Origin: UBA6165 sp044233745
GTDB lineage: Bacteria; Bacteroidota; Bacteroidia; Flavobacteriales_D; Crocinitomicaceae
NCBI GenBank assembly: GCA_044233745.1
Contig: JBIIJN010000086.1
Location: 1-9,817, forward strand
Length of the DNA: 9,817 nt
Reading direction: 5' to 3'
Position numbers and translations under genes: made by a program. Below the pieces are notes generated by a model that saw only the letters and a program-made list of their open reading frames with translations, had not been told where the DNA came from and did no database searches. Shown here one piece after another: positions 1 to 4,517 of this stretch (its first letter is position 1; each line of letters starts with the position of its first letter).

Positions 1-652
1 CATCTTTATCGATATACAATCCTTCAATTTGATGGAAGAAACAGTGCGCTCGTGCGGAAATAGCTTCGTTTCTGTACACGCGTCCTGGCGAAATGGTGCG
101 AATCGGCGGTTTTTGGTTCTCCATAACGCGTACCTGAACAGAAGATGTGTGGGTACGTAAAGCCCATTCAGCATCACCTTTTTCAATGAAAAAAGTGTCT
201 TGCATGTCGCGAGCAGGGTGCTCGGGCGGGAAATTTAAAGCGGAAAAATTATGCCAATCGTCTTCAATTTCTGGTCCTTCGGAAACGGTGAACCCAATGC
301 GCGAAAAAATATCAATGATTTCACTGCGCACCAATGATAGTGGATGACGAGCGCCAATTTCAAAAGAATCGCCTGGTCGAGAAAAATCGATTTCATCTGC
401 ATTGGTTTTGCCGCCCGATTCCAGTTTTTCCTTATGGATTTGATACGTTTCCTCGGCCAATTGTCGCAAGGCATTGATGTGCTGGCCCACTTCTTTCTTG
501 TTTTCGTTGGGCACGTTTTTCAATTCGCCGTAAAGGTCTTTTAAAATACCTTTCGATCCAAGAAATTCAATTCTGAACTGTTCCAATTGATTGTTGTCGG
601 CAATTTGAATTGCGGCAATTTTTTCTTGGTATGTGTTTATTTTTTCGAGCAT
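1..652 (-). CDS. pheS: Phenylalanyl-tRNA synthetase alpha subunit, N-terminal part (cut by window edge)
   Basis: PheS pairs with PheT in the alpha2-beta2 cytoplasmic enzyme that charges tRNA-Phe. The reading frame is open from an ATG at 650-652 to the left edge, giving the first 217 residues of a protein usually about 340 long. Residues 1 to about 85 form the helical, charged N-terminal region typical of PheS, including FLGSKGIL near residue 30. The class II catalytic core then begins: RHPLSLVRSEI, GFTVSEGPEIEDDWHNF, LNFPPEHPARDMQDTFF, LRTHTSSVQVR, and the motif-2 region ISPGRVYRNEAISARAH followed by FHQIEGLYIDK. All these blocks are intact, so the truncation is only the window boundary. The start fits the family's usual N-terminus and no earlier in-frame ATG looks better. 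It is divergent from the lipoprotein gene, with a spacer of about 200 bp. No neighbouring pheT is visible; in Bacteroidota the two genes are often apart. Confidence 0.97.
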   Translation of the reverse strand, partial: MLEKINTYQEKIAAIQIADNNQLEQFRIEFLGSKGILKDLYGELKNVPNENKKEVGQHINALRQLAEETYQIHKEKLESGGKTNADEIDFSRPGDSFEIGARHPLSLVRSEIIDIFSRIGFTVSEGPEIEDDWHNFSALNFPPEHPARDMQDTFFIEKGDAEWALRTHTSSVQVRVMENQKPPIRTISPGRVYRNEAISARAHCFFHQIEGLYIDKD

Positions 653-686
653 AATCAAACGCTTTGTTTTACTAGCTATTCGGCTA

Positions 687-694
687 CAAAGAAA
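687..694 (-). promoter_or_regulatory. Weak candidate -7 promoter element for pheS
   Basis: On the minus strand this reads TTTCTTTG, seven of eight matches to the Bacteroidota -7 consensus TAnnTTTG, about 35 bp before the pheS ATG. That would give a leader of roughly 28-30 nt. I see no TTG at the expected -33 distance, so the call rests on one element and its position. Confidence 0.3.
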
Positions 695-800
695 CAAAAC
701 TTTGGTCAGGCACAGATGCTATTTTCAACGAATTTTGAGTTGCCTGTAACTTTTTTCTATTCAAAAATGTTTAAGAGTAAGTGAGTTCGGTCAATTTGTG

Positions 801-808
801 TAAATTTG
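801..808 (+). promoter_or_regulatory. -7 promoter element for the lipoprotein gene
   Basis: TAAATTTG is a perfect match to the Bacteroidota -7 element TAnnTTTG. Transcription would start near 813, leaving about 39 nt before the ATG at 852. This argues against the in-frame GTG at 813 as a translation start, since it would coincide with the transcript's 5' end. No convincing -33 TTG lies 17-23 bp upstream. An overlapping alternative, TCAATTTG at 791-798, matches seven of eight positions. Confidence 0.5.
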
Positions 809-851
809 CCTAGTGATTACTCCATTAAGTTGTTCATTTAAAATAAAATAT

Positions 852-1235
852 ATGTCTAAGAGTGTAATTTATTCCTTGTCATTGGCTTTGTTGGCTTCAG
901 TTTTTGTTTTCTCTTCTACTGGATGCAGAAAAAAAGGAAAGACCATCGCGTTAATTTCTGTTCGCAATAGCAACAATGAGCCTGTTGCAGGTGCCATGGT
1001 GAGATTATATGGACAATCTACAACAAATCCTCCAAGCGGCCCTGTGGTTCGCATAGACACGGCTTATACAGATTCAGCGGGCATCGCAAAATTCGACTAT
1101 ACTGAGGTGTTCCAATTAGGACAAGCGGGATTGTTTGTTTTGAACATTGAAGCGCGCAAAGGCTTGTTAACAGGTGCTGGTATTGTTAAAATTGTTGAAG
1201 AAACAACAACAGAAGAGCGCGTTTTCATTCAGTAA
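852..1235 (+). CDS. Small predicted lipoprotein with a carboxypeptidase-regulatory/transthyretin-like beta domain
   Basis: The product has 127 residues from ATG 852. A hydrophobic signal (about residues 5-22) ends in SSTGC, so lipidation at Cys25 is likely, giving a mature protein of about 103 residues. The residues after the cysteine are basic (RKKGK) rather than the Ser plus acidic run linked to surface export in Bacteroidota, so a periplasm-facing location is the better guess. The mature part starts with TIALISVRNSNNEPVAGAMV and goes on with DTAYTDSAGIAKFDY. This is the 'variation with added value, made soluble by a following strand' pattern of CarboxypepD_reg-like and Ig-like beta sandwiches found in many Bacteroidota surface proteins. 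The partner and function are unknown. It stands alone between pheS (divergent) and the DUF59 gene (51 bp downstream, same strand), with no terminator between. The in-frame GTG at 813 would add a polar N-terminal extension that spoils the signal peptide, so I rejected it. Confidence 0.8.
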   Translation: MSKSVIYSLSLALLASVFVFSSTGCRKKGKTIALISVRNSNNEPVAGAMVRLYGQSTTNPPSGPVVRIDTAYTDSAGIAKFDYTEVFQLGQAGLFVLNIEARKGLLTGAGIVKIVEETTTEERVFIQ

Positions 1236-1248
1236 TTGTATTTTGAAC

Positions 1249-1256
1249 TATTTTTG
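1249..1256 (+). promoter_or_regulatory. -7 promoter element for the DUF59 gene
   Basis: TATTTTTG matches TAnnTTTG at every fixed position, starts 14 bp after the lipoprotein stop and ends 30 bp before ATG 1287. The predicted start near 1261 leaves a leader of about 26 nt. That leader can form either of two short alternative hairpins (CGCT/AGCG at 1261-1273 or GTTTA/TAAAC at 1266-1279). No clear -33 TTG is seen. Confidence 0.5.
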
Positions 1257-1286
1257 CAGGCGCTTGTTTAGCGTTAAACCGTTTTT

Positions 1287-1598
1287 ATGAATAGTTCAGA
1301 GCTCGAAGAAATCATTGTTAAAGTATTGAAAACCATTTATGACCCTGAAATTCCAGTGGACATTTATGAGTTGGGTTTGATTTACGAAGTCAAAGTGGGT
1401 GATAATGGTCATGTGGATATTGAAATGACCTTGACCTCTCCCAATTGTCCTGTTGCCGATTCTATGCCTCGTGAAGTTGAAGAGAAGGTAGAAGCACTTG
1501 ATCAAGTGGAAAGTTGCGCTGTGAATATTGTTTTTGATCCTGCCTGGGACAAAGACATGATGAGCGAAGAGGCCAAATTGGAACTCGGATTTTTGTAA
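1287..1598 (+). CDS. DUF59/MIP18-family iron-sulfur cluster assembly protein (SufT-like)
   Basis: This 103-residue single-domain protein belongs to the FeS_assembly_P (DUF59) family, whose members support Fe-S cluster assembly or transfer in the cytoplasm, alongside the SUF system in many bacteria. The signature is clear: YDPEIPVDIYELGLIYEV at about residues 18-35, then the strand-turn block MTLTSPNCPVADSMP with the conserved, possibly metal- or cluster-binding Cys54, and the tail block VFDPAWDKDMMSEEAKLELG with the conserved Trp87. Length is normal for the minimal form, with no fused SUF domain. In many Flavobacteriia the closest relatives sit inside a suf operon; here no sufBCDSE gene is adjacent, and the gene has its own -7 element and a strong terminator 20 bp after the stop. 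A PaaD-type role is possible from the fold but nothing here supports phenylacetate metabolism. I leave the symbol empty because SufT naming is inconsistent. Confidence 0.93.
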   Translation: MNSSELEEIIVKVLKTIYDPEIPVDIYELGLIYEVKVGDNGHVDIEMTLTSPNCPVADSMPREVEEKVEALDQVESCAVNIVFDPAWDKDMMSEEAKLELGFL

Positions 1599-1618
1599 GA
1601 AAAATATTTCAATCATAT

Positions 1619-1656
1619 AAAAAGCCATCTGCTGAAGACAACAGATGGCTTTTTTT
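1619..1656. terminator. Bidirectional intrinsic terminator between convergent genes
   Basis: A 13-bp perfect stem (left arm 1619-1631, AAAAAGCCATCTG; right arm 1642-1654) with a 10-nt loop is followed by a run of T up to 1656 on the plus strand and preceded by a run of A that serves as the T-run on the minus strand. It lies between the convergent ends of the DUF59 gene (stop ending at 1598) and the TonB-domain gene (stop at 1672-1674), so it can end both transcripts. Confidence 0.93.
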
Positions 1657-1671
1657 GCGTTGTATTATCGC

Positions 1672-2367
1672 TTATTGGTAACGTATTTTAATAGGAATAA
1701 TCATTCTCACGCTTACATTTCTACCGCGATATTTTCCCGGCGTCCAATTGGGCATCGCTTTTACAACGCGCATAGCTTCTTTATCCATGTCTGGGTTGAT
1801 TCCTCGCTCGATACTCACATTTTTGATTTCGCCTTTTTCAGAAACTACAAATTTTACGTAAATAGTTCCTTGCTCCGAACGGTCGAGATAAATGGGTAGT
1901 TTATACATTTTTTGGATGAATTTAGACATCTCCATATCGCCTCCTGGAAAAGACGGCATTTCCTCAGCATCTTCAGAGTTGATGGTGATTGGATCGACGA
2001 CATTGTTGAGACCCCAATTACCCATGCCTATAGGCCCTTCAAAGGGAAAAGGTTCAAGAATTGGATCTGTTGAAGCGAGCTGTCTCGCCGTGTCCACATG
2101 TTCAACCTGCATAATGTTGTTTGGATCAAAAATTTCAGGTTGTTGTGGACGCGATTGCACTTGTGGTTGTGGCTCTATGATTTTAACCACTTCATAGATT
2201 TCTGTTGGCAATTCCAGTTTCGGCTCTTGTTGTTCTTTTGGAACATCCACGGGGGTTCCCCAACGAAATGCGGCTAAGGTAATTGATCCGGCTACGAGCA
2301 GACCAAGGTTGAAGTAGCGCTTGCGTCTTTTTTCAAGATCGTACTTCGGGTTTTTCTTTGTTATCAT
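1672..2367 (-). CDS. TonB C-terminal-domain protein (energy transducer TonB family)
   Basis: The 231-residue product has the TonB layout: a basic cytoplasmic N-terminus (KKNPKYDLEKRRKR), one membrane segment at about residues 19-36, a proline- and glutamate-rich periplasmic linker (about 43-80, with IEPQPQVQSRPQQPE), and a C-terminal TonB domain at about 135-231. The domain shows the usual Bacteroidota blocks: MPSFPGGDMEMSKFIQKM, GTIYVKFVVSEKGEIKNVS, and EAMRVVKAMPNWTPGKYRG ending in VRMIIPIKIRY. By family, such proteins use the ExbB/ExbD proton-driven motor to energise TonB-dependent outer-membrane receptors. No exbB, exbD or receptor gene is nearby, so its partners cannot be named; some Bacteroidota paralogues may not serve transport. 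It is the only gene between the terminator at 1619-1656 and murI, which lies upstream on the same strand with a 109-bp gap. The ATG at 2365-2367 lies inside an inverted repeat, described separately. Confidence 0.92.
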   Translation of the reverse strand: MITKKNPKYDLEKRRKRYFNLGLLVAGSITLAAFRWGTPVDVPKEQQEPKLELPTEIYEVVKIIEPQPQVQSRPQQPEIFDPNNIMQVEHVDTARQLASTDPILEPFPFEGPIGMGNWGLNNVVDPITINSEDAEEMPSFPGGDMEMSKFIQKMYKLPIYLDRSEQGTIYVKFVVSEKGEIKNVSIERGINPDMDKEAMRVVKAMPNWTPGKYRGRNVSVRMIIPIKIRYQ

Positions 2368-2400
2368 AACTGTTAAAATTTAGTTAAACATGTTATGATA
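2362..2400 (-). promoter_or_regulatory. Inverted repeat enclosing the start codon of the TonB-domain gene
   Basis: The arms TATCATAAC (2362-2370) and GTTATGATA (2392-2400) are perfect 9-bp reverse complements. An inner TGTT (2371-2374) and AACA (2387-2390) extend the pairing across a one-base bulge at 2391. On the minus-strand mRNA the downstream arm contains the initiating AUG, so a folded leader would hide the start codon; as DNA it could be a dimer-binding operator. The spacer also holds a three-codon mini-frame ATG TTT AAC TAA on the coding strand. The repeat is directly visible; its regulatory role is inference. Confidence 0.55.
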
Positions 2401-2459
2401 GGCTGCAAGGTTCGTACCGATAAAAGTGAAGAACCTACTGAAAATCAGCATTTTTCAAG

Positions 2460-2475
2460 CCAAAAGTTGTTTTGG
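2460..2475 (-). other. Small perfect hairpin just after the murI stop codon
   Basis: CCAAAA (2460-2465) and TTTTGG (2470-2475) pair perfectly around a four-base loop, one base beyond the murI stop. On the minus strand no T-run follows, so it is not a standard intrinsic terminator. It may protect the mRNA 3' end or mean nothing; murI may read through into the TonB-domain gene. Confidence 0.3.
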
Positions 2476-2476
2476 T

Positions 2477-3304
2477 CTATTGAATGGTATCTATTTGTGT
2501 GTGAAGTGCATGTATGGGATATCCTACAAATTGAAGGGCATTTTGATTGAAGGCAACTGGGTTTTCAGTAGTGAAATAGGTTGTTTGCCCATTTTTAAAG
2601 AGCTGGTCTGCAATGTTTTTATGCCGCGCTAAATAATCTTTTAGACTTCTGGCCACAATTTCTCCTTGCGACACCAATTGAATTTTTTCGCCAGAAATGG
2701 CTTGCAACTGTTCTTGAATAATAGGGTAATGTGTGCAAGCCAACAACACAGCATCCATGTTTTTGTCCATTTGTAGTAATTCTAGATAATCTTCTTGAAT
2801 AATGGCTTGCCCTCCTGATGATTGGTGTTTGTTGTTTTCAATCAAAGGCACCCACAGCGGACATGCTTTTTGAAGTACTTTGATTTTGGGAAATTGTTTC
2901 TGAATCTCGATGAGATAGGATTCCGACGAAACGGTGCCTGGTGTTCCAAGAATTCCAACAACATTGGATGAGGTGAATTTGCCTATTTGCTCGGCTGTTG
3001 GTCGAATCACGCCAAGCACTTTTTTATCGGGTGCAACGAGGGGTAAATCATTTTGTTGTATTGTTCGTAGTGCTTTTGCAGAGGCTGTGTTGCATGCCAG
3101 GATAACCAAGTCACAGTCCAATTCAAATAATTTTTTGACGGCTTGTAAGGTGAATTGATAAACTACATCAAAGGATCTTGTTCCATAAGGCGCTCTCGCA
3201 TTATCACCCAAGTAGATATAATCGTATTCAGGCAAGATTCGTTGGATATCTTTCAAAATGGTAAGCCCACCATAACCTGAATCAAAAACACCAATTCTTT
3301 TCAT
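2477..3304 (-). CDS. murI: Glutamate racemase
   Basis: MurI interconverts L- and D-glutamate in the cytoplasm, supplying D-glutamate to MurD for the peptidoglycan stem peptide. The 275-residue length is normal. All family landmarks are present: GVFDSGYGGLTIL with the conserved Asp8, YLGDNARAPYG at about 31-41, the first catalytic cysteine in LACNTAS (Cys71), GVIRPTAEQI near 98, GILGTPGTV near 117, and the second catalytic cysteine with its partner histidine in LLACTHYP (Cys190, His192). The start is the ATG at 3302-3304, which gives the usual MKRIGVFDSG N-terminus. In many Flavobacteriia murI follows ompH/skp-type and bamA genes; here none is adjacent and the gene sits alone behind a long non-coding stretch. 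A promoter about 190 bp upstream is proposed separately; I see no good closer one. Downstream, 109 bp separate it from the same-strand TonB-domain gene without a standard terminator. Confidence 0.97.
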   Translation of the reverse strand: MKRIGVFDSGYGGLTILKDIQRILPEYDYIYLGDNARAPYGTRSFDVVYQFTLQAVKKLFELDCDLVILACNTASAKALRTIQQNDLPLVAPDKKVLGVIRPTAEQIGKFTSSNVVGILGTPGTVSSESYLIEIQKQFPKIKVLQKACPLWVPLIENNKHQSSGGQAIIQEDYLELLQMDKNMDAVLLACTHYPIIQEQLQAISGEKIQLVSQGEIVARSLKDYLARHKNIADQLFKNGQTTYFTTENPVAFNQNALQFVGYPIHALHTQIDTIQ

Positions 3305-3383
3305 ATGTAAATAATTTATTCGCTTTTTGATTTTTTTAAAATGTGCTCATGAGAGTGGTTCACTTCGTGTCTTCCTTTGGAGG

Positions 3384-3475
3384 TCGCTAAGTTGTTTTTA
3401 AAAGGTCATATGGAATTAGCTACGCTGCTACTTCCGTGGTCGCCATGATTTTTTCATAGGTGCATTCGCTAAGTT
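3384..3475. repeat. 10-bp direct repeat pair in the murI upstream region
   Basis: TCGCTAAGTT occurs at 3384-3393 and again at 3466-3475, 82 bp apart in the same orientation. Both copies are followed by a T-rich stretch. The pair could be a binding-site pair or a trace of a small duplication; it is short enough to be chance in AT-rich DNA. Confidence 0.35.
3412..3435. repeat. Inverted repeat / hairpin in the murI upstream region
   Basis: GGAATTAGC (3412-3420) and GCTACTTCC (3427-3435) pair at eight of nine positions around a six-base loop TACGCT. It has no adjacent T-run on either strand, so it is not an intrinsic terminator. In a murI leader it would be the main stem. Confidence 0.4.
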
Positions 3476-3497
3476 TTAGTATGGCTATTTTATTGCG

Positions 3498-3528
3498 CAA
3501 ATATGCGAAAATAAAAAAGGCCGCCCAA
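3498..3528 (-). promoter_or_regulatory. Candidate murI promoter (-7 and -33 elements), nested in the neighbouring terminator
   Basis: On the minus strand CATATTTG (3498-3505) matches seven of eight positions of TAnnTTTG, and a TTG (3526-3528) lies 20 bp upstream, within the 17-23 bp expected for the Bacteroidota -33 element. Transcription would start near 3492. The TTG falls at the loop of the terminator hairpin of the upstream gene, so the two signals overlap. The match is imperfect and the call is tentative. Confidence 0.4.
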
Positions 3529-3540
3529 TTGAGCGACCTT
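3513..3540 (-). terminator. Intrinsic terminator of the T9SS cargo gene
   Basis: On the minus strand, AAGGTCGCTC pairs with GGGCGGCCTT across an AATT loop. This is a ten-pair stem with two G-T wobbles, followed at once by a T-run reaching 3513. It starts 22 bp after the stop codon of the 3563-4360 gene and faces the right way. Confidence 0.9.
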
Positions 3541-3562
3541 CATTTATTTGAGTTGTATCAAA

Positions 3563-4360
3563 TTATTTTTTAACGAAAGTGTTGCGGATTACAGCACCAG
3601 AAGCAGTTCTAGCTTCGTAGATGTACATACCAGCAGTCAAGTCAGCTACCAAAGCAGTTGAACCTTCAGTTGTAGAAACAACTTTACCGTCCATTGCGAT
3701 AACAGCAACTGAAACAACTTCTTCACCTTCAACAGCGATGTTCAATACATCAGAAGCTGGGTTAGGGTAAGCAACAGAAGAAACTGGAGCATTAGACTCG
3801 ATAGAAACATTTCCTAAAGCGATGCCGCCAAAAGTCATTGAAGTTACACTCCACTCACCTGTGTTTGTTGATGGATTACCGTTTTGTCCGTTAGCCCAGC
3901 CATTAACCAACCAAATTACATAAGTAGAGTTTGTAAAATCTAAACCTGTGAAGTTAACATTTCCAGAAACTAAAGTTCCAATAGTCTCTGAATCACAAGC
4001 TGGCTCACAACCCCAAGCAATTTTGTTTGTTGAGAAATTTGAGAAACCACCAATTTGTAGAAGAACATCAGCAGCTGCTGCTGGTGTTGGGTTTGTTGTG
4101 ACAAGAATTGTTAAGTCGTTGGCATATGTTTCAAGCGTTGATGCCGTAAGTGTTGCATTCACAGCAGCAGAGTTAAATGTTCCAGTAACCTTTGGAATAG
4201 CTGAGCCTTGCACAGACATGCTTCCCGCCATGCCTTGAAACACCGGAATTGGAGCACCACCAGTCATTGAACCAGTTTGAAAAGCTGGTAAGGTGATTTG
4301 CGCGAAAGAAGCGCTGAGTGTTACTGCGAATAATGCAGCAGAAAGTAATAGTTTTTTCAT
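3563..4360 (-). CDS. Secreted protein with a type IX secretion C-terminal sorting domain
   Basis: The 265-residue product starts with a classical Sec signal peptide (MKKLLLSAALFAVTLSASFA, cleavage probably before Gln21). It ends with a type A T9SS sorting domain at about 197-265: VAYPNPASDVLNI, then AVIAMDGKVV, DLTAGMYIYEA and a final NTFVKK. By family this domain directs export across the outer membrane and attachment or release at the surface. The passenger (about 21-195) is Ala/Thr/Ser/Asn-rich, beta-type, with no catalytic motif I recognise. It has two cysteines four apart (Cys118 and Cys122 in WGCEPACDSETIG) and a motif FTGLDFTNSTYVIWLVNGW that looks like strands of a jelly-roll domain. 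Codon choice is more uniform than in the neighbours (repeated GCA, GCT, AAC, ACA on the coding strand), which suggests strong expression. It is a single-gene unit with its own -7 element and terminator, divergent from the AsmA-like gene. Function unknown; structural or adhesive is a guess. Confidence 0.9.
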   Translation of the reverse strand: MKKLLLSAALFAVTLSASFAQITLPAFQTGSMTGGAPIPVFQGMAGSMSVQGSAIPKVTGTFNSAAVNATLTASTLETYANDLTILVTTNPTPAAAADVLLQIGGFSNFSTNKIAWGCEPACDSETIGTLVSGNVNFTGLDFTNSTYVIWLVNGWANGQNGNPSTNTGEWSVTSMTFGGIALGNVSIESNAPVSSVAYPNPASDVLNIAVEGEEVVSVAVIAMDGKVVSTTEGSTALVADLTAGMYIYEARTASGAVIRNTFVKK

Positions 4361-4383
4361 GATAATTAATTTTAAATTTGGCG

Positions 4384-4391
4384 TAAAGATA
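4384..4391 (-). promoter_or_regulatory. -7 promoter element for the T9SS cargo gene
   Basis: The minus strand reads TATCTTTA, seven of eight matches to TAnnTTTG, 23 bp before the ATG at 4358-4360. The predicted transcript starts near 4379 and has a very AT-rich leader with no Shine-Dalgarno sequence, as is common in this phylum. No clear -33 TTG is seen at the right distance. Confidence 0.45.
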
Positions 4392-4446
4392 ACAATTAAT
4401 TGAAAAATGGAATTCTAATTATTAATTTGTTTTTAAAAAAGGCTAT

Positions 4447-4458
4447 CAATAGCTATTG
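4447..4458. promoter_or_regulatory. 12-bp perfect palindrome between divergent genes (operator candidate)
   Basis: CAATAGCTATTG is its own reverse complement over all 12 bases. It lies 47 bp upstream of the AsmA-like -7 element and 56 bp upstream of the cargo gene's -7 element, so a dimeric regulator bound here could affect both. No regulator gene is adjacent, and the palindrome is AT-rich, so chance cannot be excluded. Confidence 0.35.
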
Positions 4459-4504
4459 GTGAATAAAACGTAACGAATAGTATATATGGTGTTTTAAGGT
4501 CTAT

Positions 4505-4512
4505 TACCTTCG
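4505..4512 (+). promoter_or_regulatory. -7 promoter element for the AsmA-like gene
   Basis: TACCTTCG matches TAnnTTTG at all but one fixed position and ends six bases before ATG 4518. Counting a few bases on to the transcription start puts it at or next to the ATG, so the mRNA may be leaderless or nearly so. No TTG lies at the -33 distance. Confidence 0.4.
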
Positions 4513-4517
4513 TGACC

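Larger units (their letters stand above)
3305..3497 (-). other. Possible long murI 5' leader, with remnants of a small reading frame
   Basis: If the upstream promoter candidate is real, this stretch is a 5' leader of about 190 nt. On the minus strand it contains protein-like stretches without a clean gene. One frame runs from the promoter to a stop at 3420-3422 and includes ATG 3444-3446 (MATTEVAA). It continues after the stop as LIPYDLLK. A second frame, open over 3319-3405 and ending at a TAA (3316-3318), reads NNLATSKGRHEVNHSHEHIL and then a lysine-rich end. The two meet at a TTTAAAA run (3396-3402). No start codon joins them. This could be a decayed small gene, a structured leader, or chance open frames. 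Confidence 0.3.

Noticed and set aside
813..851. An in-frame GTG at 813 as the start of the lipoprotein gene
   Set aside because: It would put a polar segment before the signal peptide and coincides with the expected transcription start after the perfect -7 element at 801-808.
1892..2197. A plus-strand open frame of about 100 codons, cysteine- and serine-rich
   Set aside because: It lies wholly opposite the well-supported TonB-domain gene and its composition is what that gene's antisense would give.
2460..2475. The hairpin after murI as an intrinsic terminator
   Set aside because: The stem is only 6 bp, AT-rich, and no T-run follows on the minus strand.
3396..3402. Programmed -1 frameshifting at TTTAAAA in the murI leader
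   Set aside because: The upstream frame has a stop at 3420-3422 and no start codon between that stop and the heptamer, so no intact recoded protein can be built; the run may be chance.
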